Shown piece by piece: positions 23,212 to 38,064 of a DNA stretch of 64,000 bases. The position numbers and the translations under genes are program-made. Within the stretch, counting starts at the first letter, position 1. Each line of letters begins with the position of its first letter. Source of the stretch: Vitis vinifera (lineage: Eukaryota; Streptophyta; Magnoliopsida; Vitales; Vitaceae); NCBI RefSeq assembly GCF_030704535.1, contig NC_081807.1, forward strand, positions 9,388,001 through 9,452,000. Direction: 5' to 3'. The notes beneath the pieces were generated by a model that was given only the letters and a program-made list of their open reading frames with translations, did no database searches and was not told the origin of the DNA.

Positions 23212-24046
23212 CAGGCACCGGGAAATCAAGCTTGATTGCAGCCATGGCCAATTATCTCAAGTTCGACATCTACGATTTGGAGCACAATAGCATTCACTCC
23301 GATAACAAACTCAGGTAGATATTGGTGTCAACTACTAGTGAATCCATGATAGTGATGAAGGATATTGATTGTAATGCGGAGACTCGATATCGTGAAGACT
23401 CTTTGAACCAATATGAAACCACCAAAGCTCTAGGTTAGTAATTCAACTGATCATCATCATTTTGTAAAATAAATCATGAATTTGTACAAAACCATGGTTT
23501 TTAATTGGGTTATGTACACTTTTCAAATGAATGAAAATTGAAGCACTCAGGAATTCGAATGTTACTTTGTTTTTCATCTAGCTGACACTATCGGGCATAC
23601 TAAATTTCACTGATGGGTTATGGTCAAGTTGCGGAGAGCAGCGAATCATTGTGTCTACCACAAACCACAAGGATCGACTTGATCCTGCTCTGCAGCGGCG
23701 TGGTCGCATGGATATGCATATTTACATCTCTTATTGTACTTGCATGGTTTTAAGACCTTAGCTTCCAATTACCTTGGTGTTACTGACCACCCACCCACTC
23801 TTTGGGGAGATTGAAACCCTCTTCAAAAATACGGAGGTTAGTCAGGCAGAAATTGGGGAGGAGTTAATGAAGAGAAATGATGCTGATGTTGCACTTGTAG
23901 GACTTGTTGAATTCATCAATGGATTAAAATGGATCCTTTTAAGACTTAAAGATCAAACAAATGATCATCATGATCAAGAGGGCAGCAATTTGGATTTGTT
24001 TGCATCAGAGTTGCAGTGGAAAAACTCCCAAGTTGACTTCATATGA
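23212..24046 (+). pseudogene. BCS1-type AAA-ATPase pseudogene
   Basis: Fragment of a plant AAA-ATPase of the BCS1-like (AATP/ASD) family. It begins inside the Walker A motif (GTGKSSLIAAMANYLKFDIY). An in-frame TAG follows at about 23,313 (LR-stop), then a Walker B region with the usual Glu replaced by Lys (IVMKDIDC). After a probable intron, 23,579-23,720 reads LTLSGILNFTDGLWSSCG, then STTNHKDRLDPALQRRGRMD. The following segment is frameshifted near 23,750-23,815 before resuming as ETLFKNTEVSQAEIGEELM to a stop at 24,044. The N-terminal half is missing. No start codon, several lesions and loss of the Walker B Glu make it non-functional. A 95-bp piece of its tail also occurs at 35,912-36,010. 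Confidence 0.85.
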
Positions 24047-25780
24047 ATTACTTTAACAAAACCTGTTAAGAAAAAGGAGGATGGGCAATGAAGAAAATCC
24101 ACTATGTTAAAAACTGGTATAAGAGAGGAGAGAAACGAGTGGCTATTGCATAGGTACAGGCATCATAATCCTAAATCCTATAAATCATCACACATATATA
24201 TACACGTCGGAGAGAAATAAATAAAGCAGGTCTATATCCTCCCCTATCACGACAGACCTCTAAAAAATCTCATAATTTTTCTTAATCATATATGTCGCAT
24301 CGTGAGCTTTTTGAATCAAATCAAATAAAGTTCGGGTCATCAAGTTCTAACAAAACCAAAAAAGGCAGCCCCACTATGCCCTTCCCATTGTTTTATTTTT
24401 ATTAAATAAAATACTTTATAGATTTTTTTAATAATTAACATATTTCAAGTTTATTAAATTGTAAATATTATGTGGTTGTTAAATTTGTGACAGCTTGGGA
24501 AAAGAATTAGAATGTTTAACGAGAAGAGGGAATATATATATTTTTTTTTTCTTAAAAAAATAAAATGGAAGGTAGAAGTTTTTGAGGGGTGGGTTCCTTC
24601 TTTATTTGAGTTTGATAATTTTTCAAAAGATATTTTAACAAACTTAAAATATAAAAAAAAGAATTTAAAACTAAGAATAATAAAATTAAAATTAAAGGAC
24701 ATACATTTATATGCGTTACATTTATTGGGAATCACAGTGCAGTGGAAATAAAAATAAAAAAATTAAACTTAAAACTTAGATTAAAATGTGAAATAAAACT
24801 AAGATAGAGATTACAGTGGGAGGACCAAATCCGGATAGTGCTAACAAAATTAGGGCTCCACACAAGATAATGCTATCCTAGTAGTAGAGATGGCAAATAA
24901 TCTAAGGAAAGCATTGCCTCTAACAACTTCACACTTTACAATAAACCTATGTATATGTTGGATGTTTGATGCTCCGTTACAATAGTTAGTGTTAGACATT
25001 TGATGCTTCATTGTAATGAACTTTCGAGACTAGCATAAAAGGGGTTCAAAACATATCAACATGGAGTATTTAGAATACCATAAAATAAGGTATAAATAGA
25101 GGCTTTTTGATATCTCACATGAGGAAAAAGTCTGATGTTATGATTTTTTTTTTTTTTAATTTTATAAACACATTTTAAAACCGTAAAGGTCTTTTGGATC
25201 TAAAATAGACAATATTTACACAATTAAGAGTAGATCGCTATAGGCTTGTACATGAGGCTTGAGAAAATCTTAAAGAACTTCATGGTTTGGAGTCTCCAAA
25301 AGTAGCCTTGATGGTTTTATTAAGAACAAAAACCTAAGAGTTGAGAGCTCTAAGTTGGCTTGCTTCCACAACTTTATATTGTTTTGGGACATGTTGACTT
25401 GGCAATAAGCAAGGCCACGAGGTTGAGTTAGTGTTTCATTGGAACTCAATTAGTCCAAATAGTGTTTTTTCCTTTCTTCCTCGTAAAGATACGATATTGT
25501 CATGGCACTCCCTTGGATACCTTGAGTACTGATTGTGTATGCATGTATATTGCACTCCAAAGGAATGAGAAGTAAACCAACTGATAACTACAACTTATGC
25601 TCATAGGTTTGGATATGAGTGTTAGATGTAGGAGAATTGAATTAATTGATAACTATAACCTACGTTGCATGAGTTTAGGTATGAGTGTTGGATGTGTATA
25701 TGTGTCTAAGTGTCGGATCCTTCATAACTTGAATCTTAGGATATGGGGACTTAGTTAAAAATGATCTAAAAAAATGGGCT
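24047..25780. other. Intergenic DNA, no gene seen
   Basis: AT-rich. There is a poly-T/poly-A stretch at 24,530-24,770, a possible diverged direct repeat at 25,580-25,690 (GATAACTACAACTTATGCTC and GATAACTATAACCTACGTTG, each followed by a TATGAGTGT(T)GGATGT-like word), and homopolymer T at 25,146-25,160. ORFs here are short and AT-driven. Confidence 0.4.
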
Positions 25781-25784
25781 TGGT

Positions 25785-27370
25785 GATCGCTCGAATTTTC
25801 GTTGTTTATTGGATCAAAACAAAATTTATAACCTAATTCACTATTCTATAGCAGTTTGTACCTGATCAAAAAGTGGTTTTAGTACAAACTACTGTAGTAT
25901 AGTGGTTTTTAGGTATCGTCCACAAGGATGGATTATTCTCAGTAATTAAGGCTTGAATGAGATGATAAGAAATGATTGTGATCAAGTGAAATTGATTTGA
26001 AAATGCATGATAAAATTTCAAAATAACAATGATTTCAAATTGAGAGGAAAATGAAGTGTAAAATAGAAGAAAATTAATGGGAGGTGAAATTCTCGGAGTT
26101 ACGATTTTCTAGAAAACAATTTCTATAGTAAATAGATTTTAAGATCTAATTTTCATCAAGTTAAATTGAAAACCTAAATTTTCATCTAAACCGATTTTTT
26201 ATTTAGTTTTAGGTCTAGATCTAATTTCTCTTCAAATTAAGTCATCTAATCCAAGAAATCAATTCAAATCATATATTCAATTCATCTTAAATTATCTTCC
26301 AATGATTCACACAATGCAACTATTCAATCTCATCAAATCTAGCATTAAGAATTTGATGAATCTACCTAGCTTGTATTGTAGTAATCATCCCAGACAATTT
26401 GAAGAGAAAAATCCTCAAATTTCAATTAATCAATCAATTGGATCAAATTACCTTTGCAATTCAAGCTCATTTCTCTATTTCATCATAGATCTTGCCTCTA
26501 GATCCTCCCTTCTCCGAGAAAAATGAGATTTAGCCACTCTTGCTTAGAGATTTGGTCTCATAAGACATGTTTGGCTAGTGACAAAATGAGAGAAAATGAA
26601 AGAAAATAGAGAATTCTATAAAGAGAGAAAATCTGGAAAGTTCTACAATTAGAAAAATGTAAAAAATCCTTAAATGAGTCAATCAAGTTTCTATTTACAG
26701 GTCAAGGTTAAGTGGACACTTGACATCATCTAAGAGGTCTTCTGGAGGCTTCTTCACCAAGGAATCTGGAGAAAATACAGTTCCGCACGAGCCCTAACAA
26801 GTTTGCACAATTGTGCGAAGTAGAGAATGCATCAGCACAAATTTTGTCTTCCTGGAGCATTTCGCATGACCTTGCGAAAATTTCGCATGGTCATGTGAAA
26901 TCAGTTTTCACTTCTCCCCTTTAGCTGCAACCAAAATCCCCCTTCTAGTCCATTTCGCACATTTGTGAGAATTTTTCGCATGTTCATGCGAAATTGAAAA
27001 ACATGGTTTTTCAACTTCTTTTGGTCATTTCCCCCATGTCTTTCTCTTGATTTCACTTCAACTACCTCCAAATTAACTCCAAATACCGATCCAAACCGAT
27101 GGCATTGCTTATTTCATTATGCATTTAGATTATCATCAACTTTATTTGTTCTCTTCAATTTGATTCATCTCTTTTGTCACCAATTTATCAAAATCATACA
27201 TTGAAATGACTCCAAAACTTCATAAAACTTGTTAGTAACTCTTACAATGGCAACATGTTAATTGAGTGTTTTGGGCATAATTACTACTCAAAAGATGTGA
27301 AATTCATGAGAATTATTATATAAAATATGCTCATTTTGAGTAGTAATCACTTGGGTACTGGGATGCAACA
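25785..27370 (-). mobile_element. Fragment of a Gypsy-like LTR retrotransposon (LTR/leader), no coding
   Basis: On the minus strand the stretch ends with CTTGTGGACGATACC, then an inverted pair of ACTATACTACAGTAGTTTG words, then AATTCGAGCGATCACCAAGCC, an arrangement I recall near the 5' LTR/PBS junction of plant Gypsy elements. Repeated TTTCGCATG / CATGCGAAA words lie at 26,790-26,995. No gag or pol ORF is present, so this is at most an LTR plus leader. The boundaries and the family are uncertain. Confidence 0.35.
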
Positions 27371-27736
27371 TAATAAAAGAAAAATCAATTAAAAATACAA
27401 TAAAAATGAAGATATCCTTTTTAAAAGCTTTCATCTTTCTCCTCTAATCCCTTTTCTTTCGTCTTATTTCTAAATAATCCTACAACAATTCATTTTTCAA
27501 TCGATCATTTTTTCTCCAATGTAATTATTACTAACAAAGTAAAAACAATAAAAGAACATCAATGAAAAAAATCCAACAACCACACCCAAAGTAAAATAGG
27601 AGTATCCAACAAGGATCTTATATCCAAACCTCCCATATCATGTCGTGTTGATACAGATACCTTAGGTGAAATTAAAGGATCCCTAAACCACTTCAAATGT
27701 TGGTGGTTGTGTATGGTATTTAAAGCAGTCCATATA
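27371..27736. other. Short intergenic stretch left of the Copia element
   Basis: AT-rich sequence with no recognised gene. One minus-strand stretch at about 27,620-27,720 has a protein-like frame (WFRDPLISPKVSVSTRHDMG) that I could not assign and that is interrupted on both sides. Confidence 0.3.
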
Positions 27737-27741
27737 TTAAC

Positions 27742-28009
27742 TGTTGGAGAAATTACAGGTATGAAGTTGTAGGTATAATGAAGAAAAGTTGCAGATATGA
27801 TAGAGAGAAGCTGATAAATTTTATTCCATTTGAGATGAGATATTTATACAAGAAAAATAACAAATTCTTTCTATCTTTTCTGCATATTTATTTAGGTTGT
27901 TACACCTGTTTTTGAAATTTAAAACAAACGACGACATAACAAACTTGAGCTAATTTCAGCAAAGACTAAGTCTTCAAGGCTTGGAATCTGGAATGCCAAC
28001 AACTGAACA
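27742..28009 (-). repeat. 3' LTR of the Copia element
   Basis: 268 bp, matching 32042-32308. Because the element reads on the minus strand, this left copy is the 3' LTR. It is preceded (on the minus strand) by the polypurine tract at 28020-28010. Confidence 0.95.
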
Positions 28010-28020
28010 CTCCTCCTTGG
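28010..28020 (-). other. Polypurine tract of the Copia element
   Basis: Minus strand CCAAGGAGGAG lies immediately 5' of the 3' LTR, the expected position for plus-strand priming in reverse transcription. Confidence 0.85.
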
Positions 28021-28045
28021 CATCCGAATGACAAACACCTATCTT

Positions 28046-31000
28046 CTACTTAAGAGCTTCAAATCTTTCCATTGGTAAAGGCTTTGTTAATATATCTGCG
28101 AGTTGATTTTCAAAAAGATAATGAACAAGTAACACTTCATTGGATTGTTGAACTTCTCTAATAAAATGATACTTGATCTTAATATGCTTTGTTCGACCAT
28201 GAAACACGGGATTTTTCAAAATTGATACTGCAGAAATGTTGTCACGCATAATGTTGGTTGCCTCAACTTGCTCTTACCCCAAGTCTTTCAGTATTTTTCT
28301 TAACCATAAAGCTTGATTTACAACAAATACAGCAACAATGTATTCTGTCTCTACTGTGGATTGGGCTATGGTTTCTTGTTTCTTTGAGCTCCAAGTGAAA
28401 AAAACCCGAGCCTAGGGAGAATAAGTATCTTGAAGTACTTCTTGAATCATCAACACAACACCCCAATCGTTGTCAGAGTAGCCTAGCAGCTTCAAATCAC
28501 CTTCTGCAGATTTTGAAAATTGAACTCCAAGAGCAATAGTTCCCTTGATGTACCTTAATACTCTTTTAGTTGCTGAAAAATGTTTCTCACTTGGTGAGTG
28601 CATGAACATAGAAAGCACACTAACAGCAAACAGTATGTCAGGTCTGATAGTTGTTAGGTATAAAAGGCTACCAATTAAGCTTCTATATAAGTCTTCATCT
28701 ATTTTCTCGGAGTCGTCATCCTTGCTTAACTTCTCATTGGTTGTCATAGGAGTAGACACAGGCTTGCAATCTTGCATTTTAAATTTTTTCAGCATATCCA
28801 TAGCATACTTCTGTTGGCATATGAAAATTCCTAAACATGACTGCATCACTTCCATTCCCAAAAAGTACTTCATGACTCCAAGATCAGTCATTTCAAAGAC
28901 TTTGTTCATCTCATCCTTGAAGCTTTGAATTAACCCAGGCTGATTTCCTATTACAAGCATGTCGTCTACATAAAGAAAGACTATTAAAAGTTGGACATCA
29001 TCAGTTTTTACATGTAAGGTTGCTTCACTCTAACTTCTAACAAAACCAAGTTTATTAAGATGCTTGTCCATGGTTTCATACCATGCCCTGGGGGCTTGTT
29101 CAAGCCATACAATGTCTTCCTTAAAAGGTATACATAGTCCTCTTTGCCTAGAGCCACAACCCCATTTGATTGCTCTACTTATATCTCTTCATCAACAAAT
29201 CCATTTAAGAAGGCAGATTTAACATCTAATTGATGAATATGCCAAGAATTTTGAGCAACAAATGCAAAAAGTAGCCTAATAGTGTCATATCTTGCCACAG
29301 GAGCAAAAGTCTCCTGATAATCAACACCATACTATTGAGCATATCCCTTCACCACTAGCCTAGATTTGTGCTTGCATATCGAACCATCAAGATTGAGTTT
29401 TGTTTTGTAAACCCATTTCACTTCGATCACCTTGTGATTTTTGGGTCTCTCCACAATCTACCAGGTTTCATTCTTGTTAATCATTTTCATTTCTTCTTGC
29501 ATTGCTCTTCTCCATGCTTCAGAATCTTTGGCTTCTACATAACTTGTTGGTTCAATTATTGCTAAACTACACCTTTGATAGATGTCCTCCAAGCTTCTTA
29601 TGCCCCTCACTGGAAAATCATCTACAGATTCAGAAGTTTGAAAATCTTCATGATTATCGAAGTCGACATCAGATTGCGCATATTTTTTATTTTTCCAATC
29701 CCAAGTTGTCATTTCATCAATTTTTACATTCCTGCTCAAGACAACTTTGTTAGTTTGCAAACAAAATATTCTATAGCCCTTAGTTGATGTCTCATAGCCA
29801 ATGAGAATGCCCTTCTGAGCTCTGTTGTCCAGCTTGCTTCTTTTAGGTTCTGGTACATGATAATAGCATATGCTTCCAAATATTTTAAGATGATTAATAG
29901 AGGGCTTGACACCATACCATGCTTCATATGGTGTTTTGTTCTTCATGGATTTTGTAAGCAATCTGTTCAGCAAATATACAAAGGCGTTAACTGCCTCTGC
30001 CCAAAAATTACTTGGCCTTTTTTTCTCAAATAGAAGACACCTAGTCATCTCCATTACGGTTCGATTCTTCCTCTCTGAGACACCATTTTTCTATGGAGTG
30101 TATGGAGTTGTTAGCTGACGTTCGATGCCTGCAGTGCTACAAAACTCAACAAATTGACTAGAGGTATATTCCGTACCATTGTCGGACCTTAAGATTTTAA
30201 TGCTCAAGTTGCTTTGATTTTCTACAAGGGCTTTGAATTGTTTGAAAACAGAGAAAACTTCTTTCTTTAGTTTGATGAAATATACCCAACACATTCTGGT
30301 ATAGTCATCTATTAAGAGAATGAAGTATTTGTTGCCACTCAAAGAAGTTGTTTTCATGGGACCACAAACATCGGTGCATATGAGTTGAAGCTTTTTGATG
30401 GCTCTCCATGCTTGATTATTTTTTAATGGCAACCTTGCTTGTTTGCCTTGTTGACAAATCTCACATATTTGAGCTTCATTAGATACATTTGGCATATCTT
30501 CCACCAACTCAAGTTTTTTTAGCTCTACTAAGCTCCTTTGGTTATAGTGTCCAAACCGTTTATGCCATAGGTCTGAAACACTTTGAGTAACTCTAGCATA
30601 TGCATATTTAGCATCATTCTCCCAATTGATGGTAAAGCTCTTGCTTTTCATCTTCACACTAAGCAATTTCTTTTCATAGGGATAAAATATGATGCATTGG
30701 TTGTCTTTGAATTGTAGGGAATATTGCTTTTCAAGCATTTGACCTACACTCAATAGATTTTGACTAATATCAGGTACAAATAACACATCAGAGATGAGCT
30801 TGATACCTGAATTTGTTTTGACAACAATCGTGCCCCTTCCCTTGACATCCACGTATCCACCATTGCCAACTTTCATCGTAGAGTTGTAGGTTTTGCCAAG
30901 GTCCTTGAATATTGTAGCATTGTGACACATGTTGTGTGCATCCACTATCAATAAGCCAAGCATTATAAGAGTCTTGACTTGAGAAACATGATGCTACAAA

Positions 31001-31943
31001 GAGTTTCTCCTCCTGCGAATTTGCATTAGCAATTTGTGCTTGCTAAGATTGAGGACCTTTATTTTTATATTTGCAAACTTTGGTAACATGCCCAAGCTAT
31101 TTGCAGTTGCCGCACATTGCGCCTGGCCTCCACCAACAGTATTTCTCTAGATGCGTAGTCTTCTTGCAATGTGAGCAAGTTGGATATTTCTTTTGTTGGG
31201 GCCCTTCTTTGCTGCTCTTCTCTCTGTTTTTACTTTTCTTCTTGCTGAACTGGTTTTTGTCTTTATTAGATTGTAGGGTCTGCATTTGAAAAATACCTTC
31301 TATGATGTTCTCTTGTCTCAAAGCTCTGCTTTGCTCTTGTGATTGGAGTGCATTCATTAGTTCAGCAAGTGAAATTTGTGAAAGGTCCCTAGATTCTTTA
31401 AGAGATGAAATCTTGGACTCAAACCTCTCAGGAAGTGTCACAAGAACCTTCTCCACGATCCTTGCATCAGGAAATTCTTCACCAAGCGACCTGATTTTGT
31501 TAACAATCAAAGCAATTATGTCAAAATACTTGGTGATAGTTTCATCTTCTTGCATGGTCAAAGACTCGAAGTCCCTTTTCAAATTCAGCACTTGCATTTA
31601 AGCTTGTCCCAATTTTGGTTCTATCACTTCCTTGATACTCCAATTTAACCTTGTCCCAGGCTTCTTTGACTATCCTGCAATTCATAATTCTATGAAATAC
31701 TGAGTCAACAACTGAATTTTGGATTAAAGTCTTAGCTTTAAACTTTTTGGTCTTTTCTTCAGTATGAGGTTTGATTTGTGCTAAGGTAGGATTCGTCGGA
31801 AGTGGAGCTATTGGTTTGTCTTCAGCTACAACTTCCCAAAGATCAAATGCTTCCAGGTACGTTTGCATCTTTACGGACCAAATTTGATAGTTTTCTCCCG
31901 CAAAGATTTGAGGAGCTAACAAAGAGATGCTATTGGTTGCCAT
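28046..31943 (-). pseudogene. Copia gag-pol, interrupted
   Basis: Reading on the minus strand: gag from ATG at 31943 (MATNSISLLAPQIFAGENY), a frameshift at about 31,570-31,600, then gag to a CCHC knuckle (CSHCKKTTHLEKYC) and a stop near 31,097. The protease DSG lies in another frame near 30,950. GAG-pre-integrase and integrase follow at 30,963-30,091 (HKRFGHYN, then DVCGPM, DNGTEY). A stop comes before ERKNRTVMEM, then the integrase tail to 29,458. The reverse transcriptase is broken between 29,458 and 28,980, with YVDD near 28,965. The RT/RNase H region is at 28,960-28,263 with a shift near 28,420, and the C-terminus ADILTKPL ends at 28,046. At least four lesions make the copy non-autonomous; I give no repaired sequence. 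Confidence 0.93.
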
Positions 31944-32025
31944 TTTCTAGTGTGGTTTCAAATGGGTTATGAAGTGAACTTTCTTGGTTTTCTCTTAAAA
32001 CACAGGTCCTGTAAGACCAACTGTG

Positions 32026-32037
32026 ACTCTGATACCA
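32026..32037 (-). other. Primer binding site (initiator tRNA-Met type)
   Basis: On the minus strand TGGTATCAGAGT follows the 5' LTR after a few bases; the canonical plant Copia site is TGGTATCAGAGC, complementary to the 3' end of initiator tRNA-Met. One mismatch at the last base. Confidence 0.9.
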
Positions 32038-32041
32038 CTTG

Positions 32042-32308
32042 TTGGAGAAATTACAAGTATGAAGCTACAAGTATAATGAAGAAAAGTTGCAGATATGACA
32101 GAGAGAAGCTGATAAATTTTATTCCATTTGAGATGAGATATTTATACAAGAAAAATAACAAATTCTTCCTATCTTTCTTGCATATTTATTTAGGTTGTTA
32201 CACCTGTTTTTGAAATTTAAAACAAACGAAGTCATAACAAACTTGAGCTAATCTTCAGCAAAGACTAAGTCTTCAAGGCTCGGAATCTGGAATGTCAACA
32301 ACTGAACA
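32042..32308 (-). repeat. 5' LTR of the Copia element
   Basis: 267 bp, partner of 27742-28009. The TTAAC duplication follows at 32309-32313. Confidence 0.95.
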
Positions 32309-32620
32309 TTAACTACTGCACAATAAGCTTAACAAACAACCTGATCCAATTCCCATGGGAGTGCTTTCAAGGAACTATGACAACTTTTGCTACCAAAGTC
32401 TCAAAGAGATATTGTTGCATTTACTAACTGCTCAAATGTAGAGAATGATATTCCAAGGTTACTTAGTTCCAATGATGGGTAACAAAATGTTTTGTTTATT
32501 CCTTTTGAAGTACACAGTTCAGTTCAAAGTTTTGATAGAAATTTTATTCCCATTCAAGAAAAAATCCTGGAATTTTTATTGCATGGATGTATCCTGTTTG
32601 AATTCATTGATTTCCTTATC

Positions 32621-35519
<2,899 letters not shown>

Positions 35520-35660
35520 CTTCAAAAACCAACAGAAAGCAAGATCACAAGATTACTCTCTCACTCTCTTTTCTCTCAGTTTTCCCTTTTTCTTTGCTTT
35601 ATAAAAGGGTTAGTTAACATGTTTGAAAACTGGCGCCTTTTATAAGCATCACAGGCTTAA
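35520..35660 (-). promoter_or_regulatory. Core promoter of squalene epoxidase copy 1
   Basis: On the minus strand TTATAAAAGGCGCCA occupies 35645-35631, about 115 bases before the ATG. The same TATA-plus-GGCGCC block stands at nearly the same distance from the second epoxidase gene, so it is probably the retained ancestral core promoter. Confidence 0.65.
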
Positions 35661-36288
35661 TAGTATGTACAATAAAATAAGTGCCACAAGGGTGGAGCGC
35701 AGCCTTGTGATTCAAAGTGGCTGTGGACTATGAACATGGCATTAGTTTTCAACCAACAAGAGATTTAGCCAAGTCCCACTAACATAATGGTGAGAATCAT
35801 CATGATGCCCTAAAATCAAAGATGATTTTGAGAAAATAAATTCAATGAAGATGGACTGCTTTGTTTGTATTAGTTTTAAGATTTCAATATTTCAAGATCC
35901 AGTGGCTGATTCAAGATCAAACAAATGATCATCAAGATCAAGAGGCCAGCAGTTTGGATTTGTTTGTATAAGAGTGGCAGGGGAAAAACTCCCAAGTGGA
36001 CTTCATTGGTCAAAGAGAGATGGGCTGGTGACTAATGGGATTAGGTAATACAAATAAAAATTCAAAGAAATGTTAAAAATTAATTCCAAGGTTCTGAAAA
36101 CCATGGGACTAAACAAGGGGTTATGAATAAATGAAAGGGAAACAAATGAAAAACCACCTTAGATCCCACAAGTTGCAAAGATATTCCTGGACAGCTTGTG
36201 TCTTTTTTCTGGGTTGGATCAAGTCAGTTGTACTGTTAAGACTTTGCCAAAGTCCTATTGAATGAGAGGAAACCACAATAGTTTTTTT
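35661..36288. other. Upstream region of SQE copy 1, with a duplicated AAA-ATPase tail fragment
   Basis: Bases 35,912-36,010 match the 3' end of the AAA-ATPase pseudogene at 23,948-24,046 (GATCAAACAAATGATCATCA, then TTGGATTTGTTTG, then GGAAAAACTCCCAAG) with scattered mismatches. The rest is low-complexity upstream DNA without a recognised gene. Confidence 0.7.
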
Positions 36289-37132
36289 CAATGTTTTCAG
36301 AATCGAACCAGTCATTGAACTGGAAAAGTTACCGGTTCATGATTTACTGGTCGAACCCGCGGTCGAACTGGTAAGTCATAAATATATATTTTATTATTTT
36401 ATATATTATTTAAATTTTAAAAATTAATAAATTATATTAAATTAGTAAATAAACTACTCAACCTACCAAACTAATTGAACCCCAAAAAGAAAAATATCAA
36501 ACTATAAAGGCAGAGTTTTTTATTTGGAAAAGAAACTACCAAACTAATTGCAAGAATAATGACTTTTTTTTTTCTTTTTCCTTTTTTCCCTTTCCCTCTC
36601 TTTTCTCTAAAACGCTGGGGGTGAGGGGTTTACAAGCAACTGAGGGGTGTGGGATGTTTACTGTCGGGAGAAGTGGGGAGGTACCAGGCGGTCGAGATGG
36701 TTTCCGAGCTTCCAGCGGCAATGAGGGGTTTCCAACGCTGCAGCGGGGAACTGGGAAGACTGGAAGAGGCGACGACAGAGAGGATTATCGACTGGTAACG
36801 GTCACCGGCGGGAGTTGACTGGGTGGGTCGCGGCACATCGGCAGCGGGCGGAGTAGCAAGCCAGCAATTGCGGGGTGGGGGGGTGGAGGAAGGGTTAGGA
36901 TTTTGGAGGTTGCAGGCTTAGGACTCCAAAATGGCGTCATTTTGATACTATTTAAAAAAAAATTAAAATCAATTGAACTGGCCGGTTCGCAAGGAACCGA
37001 CTGATTCGTCCGGTTCACCGATTGGACCGCCAGTTCAAGCGGTCCGACCCCGATTCAATCCCAATTTGGTCCAATTGATCGGATAGGACCAGAACGGTGA
37101 CCGACTGGTCCAGTCCGGTTTTTAAAACATTG
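36289..37132. mobile_element. Non-autonomous hAT-type element with GC-rich cargo
   Basis: The left end reads CAATGTTTTCAGAATCGAAC and the right end, reverse-complemented, CAATGTTTTAAAAACCGGAC. Both ends are followed inward by GGTTC/GAACC-rich repeats. The flanks are identical 8-bp GTTTTTTT (36281-36288 and 37133-37140), the duplication length of hAT elements; the T-run weakens this slightly. The middle (about 36,600-36,950) is strikingly GC-rich compared with everything around it, as if a piece of gene or CpG-rich DNA had been captured. No transposase is present. Confidence 0.75.
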
Positions 37133-37140
37133 GTTTTTTT

Positions 37141-37934
37141 AGAGTTTTTCAATTAAGGGATTATTGCAGTGGGAAAATTACTTGAAGCTGAGGTAAGATA
37201 TCATGAGTGAAAAACGTTGGACTGATCTTAACTTCCATGGATGGAGTTGGACTGATCAATTAATCCAATCATATCACATATACCACTCCAAGATTGACCT
37301 AAACCTTAAAACTGTATGGGTTTAGCATCTCGGGTTAGAGGTTAGAGAGGGATGAGATAGGGCTAGATTGGAATTAGAGTTGACTTGTAACTAGGAGTAT
37401 CAAAATTTGATATGATTCGTCATCACAACTTGTAACCCAATACATTTTTTGCAAATTTGGGTTGAATATAATCGTATTTGGATCATGTTCATGTTGATCG
37501 AGTTTAATAAACAAGTTGTTTTAGAGTTAACCTATATAATGTGACTTTGACCTAAATCGACCTATTGAATAATCGTGTTGATTAATTTAATTATAATCAT
37601 TATCTATTTAACCCACATTTGACTTTTAAAATATGATTTTGAATCAATATGTCAATTAAATCATTAACATATCAAATTAAAATGCTAATTATATTGATTT
37701 AAATAAGACCTGATTTATTAAATGAATTACATGACATATTACATATTCAATAATTAGGTCATATTCATGTTCATACTTTTAATCCGATTATTATTCATAT
37801 TGTGTTTGAGTTAACCTATTTAATCAAGTGCATAAATTTTGACAACATGAACCTAATACTCCTAAATCCTTCTTCACCAGTCGTGAACAAACCCTAGCTA
37901 AACTTTTGTGACCGTTTGCCAAGGAACTATTTGC
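37141..37934. other. Intergenic DNA, no gene seen
   Basis: AT-rich sequence with many ATTAAT/TTGACC words between 37,390 and 37,860 that look like an old degenerate repeat. No ends or coding regions could be defined. Confidence 0.35.
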
Positions 37935-38064
37935 ATTTCTTGTGGGATTTTTTATAAGAGTACGGTAATTTTAAAAAATAATTCTTAAATTACCGTAGTG
38001 AGAAAAATAATTCCAATTCTACAGTAGTTTTTGCCAGGTAGGAGAGAATGATATTTTTTTTTTA

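Larger units (their letters stand above)
27742..32308 (-). mobile_element. Complete Ty1/Copia LTR retrotransposon with mutated pol
   Basis: A 4,567-bp element on the minus strand, bounded by LTRs at 27742-28009 and 32042-32308 and by a perfect 5-bp duplication TTAAC (27737-27741 and 32309-32313). The LTRs start TGTTGG and end AACA in plus orientation. By eye I count about 13 substitutions and one indel between them (about 5%), so the insertion is not very recent. It carries an initiator-Met-type primer site and a polypurine tract. Domains run gag, protease, integrase, reverse transcriptase, RNase H in Copia order, broken by stops and frameshifts. It sits about 310 bp beyond the stop codon of the first squalene epoxidase gene, on the same strand. 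Confidence 0.97.

Noticed and set aside
28545..29787. Plus-strand ORFs within the Copia element
   Set aside because: They are antisense shadows of the minus-strand pol frame.
36536..37018. Overlapping ORFs in the GC-rich part of the hAT element
   Set aside because: Open frames on both strands are expected from high GC; no motif or splice structure is visible and the segment lies inside a transposon.
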